Below are positions 9,335 to 17,802 of a stretch of 64,000 nucleotides of DNA, in pieces. Position 1 is the first letter of the stretch. Each line of letters begins with the position of its first letter. Both the position numbers and the translations under genes were made by a program. The notes under the pieces are model-generated. The model was given only the letters and a program-made list of their open reading frames with translations. It did not search any database and was not told the origin of the DNA. Origin of the DNA: Paenibacillus nasutitermitis (lineage in GTDB: Bacteria; Bacillota; Bacilli; Paenibacillales; Paenibacillaceae); contig NZ_BMHP01000001.1 of the NCBI RefSeq assembly GCF_014641075.1, positions 434,001 to 498,000 on the forward strand. Direction: 5' to 3'.

Positions 9335-9364
9335 ATAGAATCCTGCTTGCTTTTGCATAGAATA
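9335..9364 (+). promoter_or_regulatory. Sigma E/sigma K-type promoter of the second small paralogue
   Basis: CATAGAATA at 9356-9364 fits CATANNNTA. ATA at 9335-9337 stands 21 bases before it, exactly as in the upstream paralogue; GTCTATA is shared. A strict sigma K AC is absent at the -35 position, so sigma E or a relaxed sigma K site is more likely. Confidence 0.55.
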
Positions 9365-9394
9365 TTGTAACTTGAAGGAAAGGACGGTACCGGA

Positions 9395-9859
9395 ATGAAA
9401 AAAGTATTCGTTAAAAATTATCATTCACTTATCCGCAAAGCCCCAACCAAAATAAAAGTAAGCGGCAAAGCAACCATTAAATGCTTTGGCTTTGGCTTTG
9501 GTTATGGCCGTATGCCTTATTTCGGAAATTACGGCAACAATGCCTATGCCAATCCATTTATGCAGAGAGAAAAAGTCGAGCAAGGCCCCTGCAGGAACGG
9601 ATTTAACGGGCCGACGCTTAAGCAGCGTCTATGTGGTTGGGCAGAGGCCAGTACCCTTGTCACAGTCAGTGTTGATCATGCCATCTTAAAAGGGCGCATT
9701 ATCAGCGTCGATGACAATGGCTTTGAAATGACCATCACCAACGAGCGAAAGCGTCGTGACAAATCCCATAAAAGTTCGCGTGAACAGATTTTCCCGGCGG
9801 GATCCATCGTCTTTGTTACCTTCAGGCAGCTTAACGCCGTAGGGGCAGGTGCATGCTAA
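9395..9859 (+). CDS. Small protein of unknown function, Sm-like pattern, paralogue 2
   Basis: This 154-residue protein is the tandem paralogue of the preceding gene. The first residues (MKKVFVKNYHSLIRK) and the core (TLKQRLCGWAEASTLVTVSV and the following LKGRIISVDDNGFEMTI) match closely, and the end (FPAGSIVFVTFRQLNAV) matches too. The region between, about residues 30-70, is different: Gly/Phe/Tyr/Asn-rich, with FGFGFGYGRMPYFGNYGNN. So the basic tail and beta-barrel-like core are conserved while the linker diverged, as seen in coat proteins that share a scaffold. It has its own sporulation-like promoter and an AAGGAAAGG ribosome site. No function can be assigned from known motifs. Confidence 0.75.
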   Translation: MKKVFVKNYHSLIRKAPTKIKVSGKATIKCFGFGFGYGRMPYFGNYGNNAYANPFMQREKVEQGPCRNGFNGPTLKQRLCGWAEASTLVTVSVDHAILKGRIISVDDNGFEMTITNERKRRDKSHKSSREQIFPAGSIVFVTFRQLNAVGAGAC

Positions 9860-9871
9860 AAGCTCCGGCTC

Positions 9872-9910
9872 GTCAAAAAGGAAGCACCAGGCGGCGCTTC
9901 CCTTTTGACT
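9872..9910 (+). terminator. Hairpin after paralogue 2
   Basis: GTCAAAAAGGAAGC pairs with GCTTCCCTTTTGAC around an 8-base loop. The T run lies inside the right arm rather than after it, so it may act as a terminator or as a 3-prime-end stabiliser. Confidence 0.6.
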
Positions 9911-9946
9911 TAGCCATAAGTGCCCTGGCGGAGACAATCTTTACAT

Positions 9947-9988
9947 AAAAAAAAGCAGAGCCCGGGTGGAGTCCACTACGGGCCCTGC
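9947..9988 (-). terminator. Terminator of the aminotransferase gene
   Basis: Read on the minus strand, GCAGGGCCCG pairs with CGGGCTCTGC and is followed by eight T. It begins just past the stop codon at 10004. Confidence 0.88.
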
Positions 9989-10003
9989 ATATTGATCCTG
10001 CTG

Positions 10004-11317
10004 TTAACTGCTGGTGACAGCGACATCCTGCACAGCTTTATATATCGTATCAAAAAGCTCTTCAAGATCTGCCTGCTCAATACAGGAGAAAGCCACGCGC
10101 AGATCTGTTTCGCCCAGTGCAATCGTCCCTACGCCGTATTCCTCCAGCAGTTTGGTGCGCACTGTTTCGGCGCTGATTCCGCTTAGTTTCAGGCACATGA
10201 AGTAGCCGGAGTTGAAAGGATAATAGGACCACACCTTGCCATAGCGTCCGCTGTCCAGCAATTCTTTTACCCGATTGGCACGGCCTTTCATAATGGCAGC
10301 CTTCTCCGCCTTCTGAGAGTTGAATTCCGGCGATTGAAGCGCCCGCAATACGAAGGTTTGAGACGGATGCGGTCCGCTGGAGATGGTGGCGCGGATAATG
10401 CCGAGCGTTTTCTGCTCCAATGCCCCAAGCAGGGCAGCCGAAGGGGAGGCGTAAGTAATGAAGCCGACGCGGAAACCCCATACATATTCTTCTTTGGTTG
10501 CTCCATCGACTTTAACAGCCAATACTCGCGGATGCAGGTCGGCTAACTGGCCGAACAGCGATTCATGCATGGAATCCTCGAAGAACAGACCGAAATAGGC
10601 ATCGTCCGTAACCGCTACAACATTCACACCTGCTTCCGCCGCATCGCGGATCGCGGCAACGATCTCCGCACCTTCCGCCGCGCCAGGTGTATAACCGGTC
10701 GGGTTGTTGGGGAAATTCAGGATGACGATCGCTTTGCCTTTATCTTTCTGCGCCAGAAGCGCTTGCCTGAGGCCTTCGCTATTGAAACGATCCTGCTCGT
10801 TATACAGCGGATATTCCACCATTTCCGCACCGCGGCGGATGCCGAAGGTCAGCTCGTAATTTTCCCAGTTTTTGTCGGGGATAATGATGGCATCGCCGGA
10901 ATCTGCGAACAAGTCCGCCACGATGCTCAGGCCATGCGTAAGCGCATTGGTCACGATCGGATTGCTGATGGTTTTGGCCTTGATTGACGGGTTCTCTTCC
11001 ACCATCTTGCTGCTCCACGCACTGCGCAGTTCAGGTTTGCCTGCAGGCGGCGCATATTCATAAATGTCCTTCGGATTATACGCGGACAGGGTGTCTTGGA
11101 TGACCTTCAGATGCATCGGTTGTCCGTCTTCAATGGCGATTCCAATCGTTGCATTATATTTCTTCGCCTTTGCTTTTGCTTCGGCCGATTGGCTCAAAAT
11201 GCCTTCCTTCGGGAAATAGATGGCTCTGCCGAGGGAGGACAGCATCGCATACACGTTAGCATTTTCGCGTTCAATCGTCTCGTTCAACTGCCTGGCAAGT
11301 GGGTTCATGGAATACAT
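10004..11317 (-). CDS. PLP-dependent class I/II aminotransferase
   Basis: This 437-residue enzyme has the fold-type I order: substrate-entry region with EYAPPAGKPELR (about 90), VTNALTHGLSIVADLF (about 120), the pyrimidine-binding NFPNNPTGY (about 200), VTDDAYFGLF (about 240), and the PLP lysine in DGATKEEYVWGFRVGF (about 275-290). It would transfer an amino group between an amino acid and 2-oxoglutarate or pyruvate; the exact substrate is not clear. There are two possible starts, MYSMNP and the ATG three codons on; the GGAAGG ribosome site is close to the first and far from the second. It is transcribed alone, away from the AraC-type gene at 11571. Confidence 0.85.
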   Translation of the reverse strand: MYSMNPLARQLNETIERENANVYAMLSSLGRAIYFPKEGILSQSAEAKAKAKKYNATIGIAIEDGQPMHLKVIQDTLSAYNPKDIYEYAPPAGKPELRSAWSSKMVEENPSIKAKTISNPIVTNALTHGLSIVADLFADSGDAIIIPDKNWENYELTFGIRRGAEMVEYPLYNEQDRFNSEGLRQALLAQKDKGKAIVILNFPNNPTGYTPGAAEGAEIVAAIRDAAEAGVNVVAVTDDAYFGLFFEDSMHESLFGQLADLHPRVLAVKVDGATKEEYVWGFRVGFITYASPSAALLGALEQKTLGIIRATISSGPHPSQTFVLRALQSPEFNSQKAEKAAIMKGRANRVKELLDSGRYGKVWSYYPFNSGYFMCLKLSGISAETVRTKLLEEYGVGTIALGETDLRVAFSCIEQADLEELFDTIYKAVQDVAVTSS

Positions 11318-11432
11318 TCATCCTTCCAAAATATCATTCAACCGTCCAAGAGGAACGGAAGTCTTTTAGCTGATATTATATCACTTTTGGCGAGGCTTAG
11401 GCCATTGTGAACGATGATTTTTTTATGTCAGG

Positions 11433-11462
11433 TTGCACAGTGATTTTGCGCTGGTGTATGAT
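11433..11462 (+). promoter_or_regulatory. Possible sigma A-type promoter of the AraC-type gene
   Basis: TTGCAC (11433-11438) and TATGAT (11457-11462) are 18 bases apart in the 254-bp gap between the divergent aminotransferase and AraC-type genes. Confidence 0.4.
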
Positions 11463-11570
11463 GACAACGACAGATAACCTAACAGCGTTTTAATTTTAAT
11501 TAAAAGATATGGCTGGGAAGCATTTCAGACATCGTATTTATATGTTTTTTTTATTCGAGGGGGAGTTTGT

Positions 11571-12356
11571 ATGCTGCATTGTAATGCTTCATCCTTCGTA
11601 CTGCTATCCTCATTTGCCAAAATCGTCTGCGAACCGGGTTGGAAGTGGCAGAAACGGGAAAAGCCGATCCCCAACTTCGATCTGTTCTATATATGGAGCG
11701 GACAAGGGAACCTGGAATTAAACGGGGAGACCTACCCTCTATCCAAAGGCAGCTGTTTTCTGTTTCGCCCGGGCGATTATACGAGCGCCACCCATAATCC
11801 GCAAATGCCGCTCGTTCTGACCTATATTCATTTCAGGATCAATGAATCCATGGAGATGATTCCGGAGCGTTATCGGATATTGAAGGAAACGGTCGACTTT
11901 GAGCGTATGCTCTCCCGTTATGTGCGGCTTTTTTTGGTCAAGACGTATGCAGCCGAGGAGGAAGCGCAGCTTATTCTCAAGCAGTTGATGATACATCTGC
12001 TGCGCGAGGATCATGAAGGACCGGTGGAGCGCAAGGCCAGCAATCAGCTGACCGAAGCGATTCATGAAATTGCCAACTATATCCGGCAAAATCCTGGTAT
12101 TGCCCACCGTGTCGAGGATCTGGCGCAGCGTGCACAGCTGTCACCGCGTTATTTTTCTATCAAATTCAAGGAAATGATCGGCTCCTCGGTGCAGACCTAT
12201 ATGATCCGGACGCGTATTGAGCGGGCCCAACATCTGCTCATGCATGCAGGCATGAATGTAACTGAGGTCGCCGATACGCTGGGCTATCGGGATATTTTCT
12301 TTTTTAGCCGGCAGTTTAAGCAATATACCGGGAAAAATCCGTCTGAAATACGCTAG
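11571..12356 (+). CDS. AraC-family transcriptional regulator with cupin-like N-terminus
   Basis: This 261-residue protein has an N-terminal cupin-like sensing domain (about 20-100, with LNGETYPLSKGSCFLFRPGD) and a C-terminal pair of helix-turn-helix motifs (about 165-260). The second carries the AraC family signature around ADTLGYRDIFFFSRQFKQYT. Proteins of this type usually bind a sugar and activate nearby catabolic genes. No obvious catabolic gene is adjacent: the divergent neighbour is an aminotransferase and the downstream one is convergent, so the target may be distant. The start is supported by GGGGGAG six bases upstream. Confidence 0.9.
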   Translation: MLHCNASSFVLLSSFAKIVCEPGWKWQKREKPIPNFDLFYIWSGQGNLELNGETYPLSKGSCFLFRPGDYTSATHNPQMPLVLTYIHFRINESMEMIPERYRILKETVDFERMLSRYVRLFLVKTYAAEEEAQLILKQLMIHLLREDHEGPVERKASNQLTEAIHEIANYIRQNPGIAHRVEDLAQRAQLSPRYFSIKFKEMIGSSVQTYMIRTRIERAQHLLMHAGMNVTEVADTLGYRDIFFFSRQFKQYTGKNPSEIR

Positions 12357-12366
12357 CCTGATGAAC

Positions 12367-12406
12367 AAGGCCCCACCCGCTAAATCGCGGGCGGGGCCTT
12401 ATTCTT
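12367..12406. terminator. Bidirectional terminator between convergent genes
   Basis: AAGGCCCCACCCGC pairs with GCGGGCGGGGCCTT around a 6-base loop. It lies between the AraC-type gene and the convergent PNPOx-like gene and can serve both. Confidence 0.85.
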
Positions 12407-12431
12407 ATAAAGGGAGAAATGCGATTAGCGG

Positions 12432-13061
12432 CTAGTCTCCAATAGAATGAGGGCAGAAGCGTCTCATGAGCTCGATCGTTTCGGTATCCTGCGGCAATCC
12501 GCGGTTTTCCAGACCTTTCGTGAGCGACTCCCGTTTGGAGGATTTTAAATTCTGCCCGAATTTGAACTTTCCGACCATCCTGGAAGCATCGATCCTGACG
12601 ATCGCCACACCTTTAAGACGGGGAATATAATCGGCATCTCCGGCATCGATTGTCTTATACCCGCCCTCAGGCTGGAGCTTGCGCATCAGTGCCTCCAGCA
12701 CCTCTGCTTTCTCATGGGGATCATCGACAGCGACGGCCTGGCCGTCTATACGGACGGATTTGAAATAGGAGGTCGCCGGGCAGGCCATAAGCGGATCGGA
12801 GAAATAGGAAGGAATGATGGCATATTCCTTGGCGACTGCAAAGGTTACGCCAGCTTGCTTCCTCAGATTGGTCATTTTTTCGCCGATCCGGCTGCCGTGG
12901 AAATACAGGCTCCCATTGTGGAAGACAAAATTCAGCGGTGTGATGCACGGCATGCCATCCGGGTCGACCGTGCCCAGAAATCCGAAACTCATTTCCTTCA
13001 GAAAACCGGAGCATTCCTCTTGATTAATCTGGCTATCCATTTCAAATTCCTTTCTCCGCAT
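12432..13061 (-). CDS. Pyridoxamine 5-phosphate oxidase-related flavoprotein
   Basis: This protein of about 209 residues has a split-barrel flavin-binding fold. MSFGFLGTVDPDGMPCITPLNFVFHNGSLYFH is broken here as two blocks in the same domain, SFGFLGTVDPDGMPCITP and NFVFHNGSLYFHGS, followed by GEKMTNLRKQAGVTFAV; this is typical of Nim-like/PNPOx-related proteins. Reading from 13154 would add residues with no support. Two starts are reasonable, 13061 (MRRKEFEMDS) and 13040 (MDSQINQ, with AAAGGA eight bases before it). It is divergent from a MocR-type regulator, a frequent pairing for vitamin B6-linked or flavin-reductase genes, so that regulator probably controls it. The true substrate is unknown. 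Confidence 0.82.
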   Translation of the reverse strand: MRRKEFEMDSQINQEECSGFLKEMSFGFLGTVDPDGMPCITPLNFVFHNGSLYFHGSRIGEKMTNLRKQAGVTFAVAKEYAIIPSYFSDPLMACPATSYFKSVRIDGQAVAVDDPHEKAEVLEALMRKLQPEGGYKTIDAGDADYIPRLKGVAIVRIDASRMVGKFKFGQNLKSSKRESLTKGLENRGLPQDTETIELMRRFCPHSIGD

Positions 13062-13133
13062 AGAATCATCCCCATTCTTCCCCAGTGGCCGTTTATCGAT
13101 CAGTTGGCTATGTCCACTATAATATCCCGAATA

Positions 13134-13184
13134 TTGACAACTAAAAAGATCCAATTTAGAGTTGTTTTATTGAACCAATTGGAT
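13134..13184. promoter_or_regulatory. Promoter and candidate MocR operator in the divergent region
   Basis: TTGACA (13134-13139) and TAGAGT (13157-13162) are 17 bases apart and point toward the MocR gene. An exact inverted repeat, ATCCAATT (13149-13156) and AATTGGAT (13177-13184), brackets the -10 box. MocR regulators bind paired sites in such regions, so this is a good candidate operator for autoregulation and control of the PNPOx-like gene. Confidence 0.55.
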
Positions 13185-13190
13185 GGGGGA

Positions 13191-14750
13191 ATGACAGTGG
13201 AGCTGCGGATCGCCTATGACCGTTATTATACGGAGCTCGGGAAGAAGTCAGAGGCGCTCTATCAGGCGCTGCGGGAAGCTATTGTCGCGGAAACGCTGCC
13301 CGAGGGCTTCAGGCTGCCATCAAGCCGGAAGCTCGCGAAGCTGTATGAATTGTCGAGAGGCGCAGTCAATATCGCTTACGATACGCTCCTTGCGGAAGGG
13401 TATGTAAGGACCGAAACAGGCAGCGGGACATTCATCGCTTATCGTCCATCCTCAGCGGAGGATCATGCCAAGGCGGAGGAGCAGGGAAGACAGCATGCTA
13501 TCATTCATCTGTCCGACTGGGCCGAGCGTCTTGACGGCAGCACGGGCAACAGCATGGGCATCACGAAGCGGCAGGAGACGGAAGAACGCGAATCGGGAAA
13601 TTGGGATAAATCAGCGGAACAAGCCGAATCGGGTGGACCAGCTTCTGCCAGCAGATCAGACAGGCCTTTGATCGACTTTGGCATCGGCCAAGTAGATCCG
13701 GAGCTGTTCCCTGTGGAGGAGTGGCGGGCTTCGCTGTATGCCGAAGTTCGCGCGATGACAAGCCATTGGCCCTTACCGCCAGCAGAAGTAGAAGGCTATT
13801 TGCCTCTGCGGGAAGCGCTGCTGCAGGAGCTAAGACGGGAGAGAGGCATACATGCATCCGCTTCACAGTTGTTTCTGACCAGCGGATCCGCGCAGGCGAT
13901 CACATTGCTGTCCATGCTGCTGGTTACACCCGGCACTTCAGTTGTTCTTGAGGATCCCTGTTATTCCGGAACAGCCAGAGCCGTCCGCGCCGCAGGAGGC
14001 ACCATTATTCCCGCGCGGGTGGATGATCAGGGCATACTCCTCTCCAATTGGCCTGCAAAGCTGCTGTTCGTTACACCGACCAGGCATTTTCCAAGCGGAG
14101 CTGTCCTGTCCGCAGACAGGAGAAAGGCGCTGTTGGACTGGGCCGTACGGCGCCAGGCCGTCATTATCGAAGATGACTATGACAGCGAGCTCCGCTGGGG
14201 CGGTCGCCCGTCCGAGCCGCTGAAGGCGCTGGACCGCGAAGGGCGGGTCGTATATGTCGGCACTTTCTCCAAGACAATGTTCTCGGACTTAAGAATCGGT
14301 TATGTTGTCGTTCCGGAATCGCTGGTGGAGCCGTTTCGTCTGGCGAAATCATTGATCGAGCCCCGGCCAGCCGGCCTTGCCGAACAACGTGCGCTGGCGA
14401 ATTTTATGAACAGCGGCAGCTATGCCAGACATTTACGCCGGATGAAACGTGTTTGCGGAAGAAGACTGATTTGTCTGCGTGAGCAGATGAGTCTCCGGCT
14501 GGGCCGCTGGCTGCGGATTGTTCCTGTCGATGCAGGTCTGCATCTATATGCGCAGTGGCGCGGAGAAGCGGGCGATTATGAACGGTTCCGTGAAGGCTGT
14601 GCGGCAGCGGGGGTTCATTTCACGGATGACGGCGGCTTATGGTTGAATGAACCGGAGGTCAGGGCGGGATTGTTCGGTTTTGCCCATTTGAGCGAGGAGC
14701 TTCTGGATCTGGGGGTTCGTCGGATGGAACAGGTTGTGCGTTTATTATAG
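13191..14750 (+). CDS. MocR-family (GntR/aminotransferase) transcriptional regulator
   Basis: This 519-residue regulator has a GntR winged helix at the N-terminus (about 15-85, with GFRLPSSRKLAKLYELSRGAV) and an aminotransferase-like effector domain (about 150-519). The domain keeps FLTSGSAQAITLLSMLL, EDPCYSGT and the PLP lysine Lys361 in YVGTFSKTMFSDLRIGY. Members bind PLP as an aldimine and control genes of vitamin B6, GABA or amino acid metabolism. I start it at ATG 13191; a longer reading frame exists upstream but runs through the divergent gene. The linker (about 85-150) is long and polar. Its divergent partner and the inverted repeat suggest local regulation. Confidence 0.9.
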   Translation: MTVELRIAYDRYYTELGKKSEALYQALREAIVAETLPEGFRLPSSRKLAKLYELSRGAVNIAYDTLLAEGYVRTETGSGTFIAYRPSSAEDHAKAEEQGRQHAIIHLSDWAERLDGSTGNSMGITKRQETEERESGNWDKSAEQAESGGPASASRSDRPLIDFGIGQVDPELFPVEEWRASLYAEVRAMTSHWPLPPAEVEGYLPLREALLQELRRERGIHASASQLFLTSGSAQAITLLSMLLVTPGTSVVLEDPCYSGTARAVRAAGGTIIPARVDDQGILLSNWPAKLLFVTPTRHFPSGAVLSADRRKALLDWAVRRQAVIIEDDYDSELRWGGRPSEPLKALDREGRVVYVGTFSKTMFSDLRIGYVVVPESLVEPFRLAKSLIEPRPAGLAEQRALANFMNSGSYARHLRRMKRVCGRRLICLREQMSLRLGRWLRIVPVDAGLHLYAQWRGEAGDYERFREGCAAAGVHFTDDGGLWLNEPEVRAGLFGFAHLSEELLDLGVRRMEQVVRLL

Positions 14751-14852
14751 GAGCGGGTTATAGCCAGTGCAGCGGACAGGTGGGGGCGCACGATTTTATG
14801 TTGAGGATGGCAGAAGGGGCAAACAAGGACGATAGTCAACGGGTGGCCATAT

Positions 14853-14920
14853 AAAAAAAGCGTGATGCGAGTCAAGCAGGGTTAAACGGAGTTCTCCTGC
14901 AAGTCGCATCACGCTTTTTG
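14853..14920. terminator. Bidirectional terminator between the MocR and psd genes
   Basis: AAAAAGCGTGATGCGA and TCGCATCACGCTTTTT form a 16-bp perfect stem with A and T runs at both sides, able to stop both convergent transcripts. The loop is about 34 bases. Confidence 0.87.
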
Positions 14921-14974
14921 GTTTGTGGCGGTGCGGTTATTTTACTTGCAGATGCTGCTCCAATACATTCGTGC

Positions 14975-15763
14975 TTAGGGAACCAGCATTGCGCCGAGCC
15001 TTTCGCCAACCGAAACTTTCAGACCAGTTGTCAAATCCGGACGCGGAGTGAACGTATTCTCCTCCAGCAGCAGCACGACGGTAGAGCCAAATTCGAAATA
15101 GGCCAGTTCTTCGCCCTTCTCCACCTTATTATGAAGGGGCTCTACATATTTGATGCTGCTCACGTTCATTGCCCCTACCTTAACGACAGCCGACTCGGCA
15201 TGAGCATGGCGGATATAGGTTATCAGCCGTTCATTGCGGCTAAGAACCCTGCGCATATGACGCAGGCCAAACTCATTGACGGGATATACTTTGCCGGGCA
15301 CATGCTCTCGTTCCACAATAGTACCTTCAACCGGGGTATGAATCCGATGGTAATCGGTCGGACTGAGATATAGCACGATATAGTAGCCATTCTTATAGTT
15401 ATCTGTCCGTGGAGAGCGGTTCAGCAGCTCTTCCACCGTATAATCCTGTCCTTTGACATTGAGGATGGTACCGGCTTCAATTGGTCCGCATCCGGTGATC
15501 AAAGCATCAACGGGACTTACAACGGCATCCGGATCGGTATCCACATTGCGCAGGCCCGGTTTTAACCGGCGGGTGAAAAATTCGTTGAGGGTACTGTATT
15601 CTTCAAGCCGTTTCTCGGCTTCTTCTACGCGGATCCCATAGATGCGTGAGAATCTTGGAATTAAGCGCCGGCTAGCGCCTGACTGGGCAAACCGACCGGT
15701 TAATCGAGAAATCCATTTGCGGGAGCTCAGCTCCGTCATCGATCGAAGCAGCCATTTGGTCAT
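14975..15763 (-). CDS. psd: Phosphatidylserine decarboxylase proenzyme
   Basis: This 262-residue protein makes phosphatidylethanolamine from phosphatidylserine at the membrane. It has the motifs of the family: YSTLNEFFTRRLKPG (about 56-70), SPVDA (83-87), YLSPTDYHRIHTPVEG (about 132-147) and the autocleavage site FGSTV, with Gly226-Ser227. Cleavage there makes the pyruvoyl group of the alpha chain from the serine. The length is usual for the short bacterial class I enzyme. The ATG at 15763 has a GAGAGGA site rather far upstream (about 15 bases), so the start is less sure than the identity. No phosphatidylserine synthase gene lies in the window, although the two are often adjacent. Confidence 0.95.
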   Translation of the reverse strand: MTKWLLRSMTELSSRKWISRLTGRFAQSGASRRLIPRFSRIYGIRVEEAEKRLEEYSTLNEFFTRRLKPGLRNVDTDPDAVVSPVDALITGCGPIEAGTILNVKGQDYTVEELLNRSPRTDNYKNGYYIVLYLSPTDYHRIHTPVEGTIVEREHVPGKVYPVNEFGLRHMRRVLSRNERLITYIRHAHAESAVVKVGAMNVSSIKYVEPLHNKVEKGEELAYFEFGSTVVLLLEENTFTPRPDLTTGLKVSVGERLGAMLVP

Positions 15764-15965
15764 GCCGGAAATTCACGTCCTCTCTTCGCTTGCAATTACT
15801 CTAAATTAGCAGAAAGGAAAAGGGTTGCCTAGTCCTTATTCGATTTCATCTAACTTCTTTCGGATAAGTTTGACATATCACATCTGATTAATCAATAGAG
15901 AACGTGATCCATCAGGTTTAGGCCAGGCTATTGTTGCAGATGCTATTCTAGTGAGGTGAAAGCTG

Positions 15966-16250
15966 ATGGTGGTAATCATCCTGGCTGGCCTGATTATGGG
16001 AGGCTGCCTGCTGTATTGCTTGTGCAAGTGGAAACGTGAATTGGAAAAAGCTGTCGATGCGATTGCTGTTGTTGCGTATATCGGTTTCTTTTCTCTGGCA
16101 GCCCGAAGCGTGATCCGGACGCTCCTGGATCATACCGTATTCATGACCCAGGTACATGAGGTGTTGATGGACCCGGTGTTTCTGGCATGCGGTGCTTATC
16201 TGGGACCCTATGGTCTTCGTTTGCTTCTGGAGAGATTGGCCGGTCGGTAG
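15966..16250 (+). CDS. Small predicted membrane protein
   Basis: This 94-residue protein has a hydrophobic N-terminal segment (about 2-20, VVIILAGLIMGGCLLYCLC) followed by basic residues KWKRE. Two more moderately hydrophobic stretches lie at about 33-48 and 70-82. A GAGGTGAAAG site precedes the ATG. It ends 123 bases before the CotSA-like glycosyltransferase and may be co-transcribed. I do not recognise the family, and no enzymatic motif is present. Confidence 0.65.
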   Translation: MVVIILAGLIMGGCLLYCLCKWKRELEKAVDAIAVVAYIGFFSLAARSVIRTLLDHTVFMTQVHEVLMDPVFLACGAYLGPYGLRLLLERLAGR

Positions 16251-16373
16251 GCGGCTTCACCGGTCATGTCCTGTTATAGGATATTGCCGGGTTCAAGGAA
16301 GCTAGTAGAAACGTATGCTAAAAATATTGAAATTCCAGTTGAGGCTTCTTATGAAAGGAGCTGGTTATTTACG

Positions 16374-17531
16374 ATGAGGCGCCCCAAAATTGCATTCGTA
16401 ACACCAGGCACTTTTCCGCTGCCGTCGGCAAACAGCAGCTCGGTCGAACGTGTCATCGAGAAGCTTGCACCGCTGGTGGGCACATCGGTGGAAGCGCGTA
16501 TATATGGCCGCAGCAGCCGGAATCTCCCTCGTATAGGCAGCTTGGGGGCCGTGAGATGCGAGCGGTTTCCGGCGGCTGACAAGCGGAAATATGTGCAGCA
16601 GGTTGGACGATCAATCAGACGCTTCAAACCGGATATTACGGAAATCGAGAATCGGCCGGGCTTGGTGCTCAAGCTGATGAAACAGCGGCCTTCCGGGCGG
16701 TACTGGCTGCATTTGCATTCGTCGACTTTTATCGGTCAGCATTCGATCCGCCCGGCTGCGCTTGTCCGGAGCTTTCAGGCAGCGGATAAGGTGCTGGTGA
16801 ACAGTGAATATTTGCGCGGTGTGGTAGCTGCACGTGTACCGGATTATGCGCATAAGCTCAGAGTTGTATACCCGGGTGTGGATACCGGTCGTTTCCAATC
16901 GCAGTTTACTCTCGATGGGGCATTTCGCCGAAACCAGCTTCGTTCCGAGAGGGGCTGGAACGGGCGGAATGTGATATTGTTTATGGGGCGGCTGATCCAC
17001 AAGAAAGGTGTGCATCACCTGCTGCGGATGATGCCGGAGCTGATTAGAGAGCATCCTTCGGCATTGCTTGTCATTGTAGGCGGAGCCTTCTACGGATCAA
17101 GCAGACAGACGGCGTATGTGCGTGAGCTTCATCGAATAGGCAAGCAGCTGCGGGGGCATGTTCAATTTGTTCCGTATGCCCCTTATTCCGAGGTGCCCGA
17201 CTGGTTCCTGACGGCGGATGTCGCCGTCGTGCCCTCCGGCAATCGGGAGGCGTTCGGACTGGTGAATGTGGAGGCTATGTCTTGTGGAGTGCCAGTCATA
17301 GCGACCCGGGCGGGCGGAATGAAAGAAATTATCGAGGATGGCGTCACGGGTTATCTGGTTGAGCCTGCGCAGGTCGAAGCGCAAATACGCGAAAGGCTGC
17401 TTACCCTGCTGCGCAATGATTACCTGAGATTGGCGATGGGAGTCAGAAGCCGGGAGCGTGTGGAGCAGCACTTCACATGGGGCCATTCCGCGGCACGCTG
17501 GCTGGAATTGTTGAACGAGAGCGGTTTTTGA
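16374..17531 (+). CDS. Glycosyltransferase family 4, CotSA-like
   Basis: This 385-residue GT-B fold enzyme starts with the N-terminal nucleotide-fold sequence RRPKIAFVTPGTFPLPSANS. The C-terminal donor-binding part has VLFMGRLIHKKGVHHLL-type sequence (about 205-220), AVVPSGNREAFGLVNVEAMSCGVPVIATRAGG (about 285-315, shown as PSGNREAFGLVNVEAM then SCGVPVIATRAGG) and IIEDGVTGYLV. This GxxEAFGLxxxEAMxxGxPV pattern is that of GT4. The opening and length resemble CotSA, a coat protein of Bacillus spores, but it could be any cell-surface glycan GT4. I prefer the ATG at 16374 to the earlier in-frame ATG at 16266; AAAGGAG stands about 12 bases upstream. Confidence 0.83.
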   Translation: MRRPKIAFVTPGTFPLPSANSSSVERVIEKLAPLVGTSVEARIYGRSSRNLPRIGSLGAVRCERFPAADKRKYVQQVGRSIRRFKPDITEIENRPGLVLKLMKQRPSGRYWLHLHSSTFIGQHSIRPAALVRSFQAADKVLVNSEYLRGVVAARVPDYAHKLRVVYPGVDTGRFQSQFTLDGAFRRNQLRSERGWNGRNVILFMGRLIHKKGVHHLLRMMPELIREHPSALLVIVGGAFYGSSRQTAYVRELHRIGKQLRGHVQFVPYAPYSEVPDWFLTADVAVVPSGNREAFGLVNVEAMSCGVPVIATRAGGMKEIIEDGVTGYLVEPAQVEAQIRERLLTLLRNDYLRLAMGVRSRERVEQHFTWGHSAARWLELLNESGF

Positions 17532-17614
17532 CGAATTTAATCCTTGTCATTTGTCGAGCATGCCGTTATTATAGGTAGTAATAAAGTGACCGGTATAAAT
17601 GATGCATGAGCAGG

Positions 17615-17668
17615 AAGCACCTGCTTGCAAGCTGTTTTTTCAGCTTGCAGGCAGGTGCTTTTTTTTGT
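17615..17668 (+). terminator. Strong terminator after the glycosyltransferase
   Basis: AAGCACCTGCTTGCAAGCTG pairs with CAGCTTGCAGGCAGGTGCTT around TTTTTT with one mismatch, followed by eight T. Confidence 0.92.
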
Positions 17669-17802
17669 ATTCGGACAAGGAAAAAGATCGTCGAATGCCA
17701 GGAGATGATGGTAGAATATGCTAAAGATTGGATTATGCTGGTGTAGGTTGAAGAGGTAGTCTGAGAGATATTCAGTTATGAATGAAAAGGAGAGAATTTT
17801 AC

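Noticed and set aside
12714..13190. Upstream extension of the MocR gene by 159 codons
   Set aside because: It runs antisense through the PNPOx-like gene; the winged helix begins just after ATG 13191.
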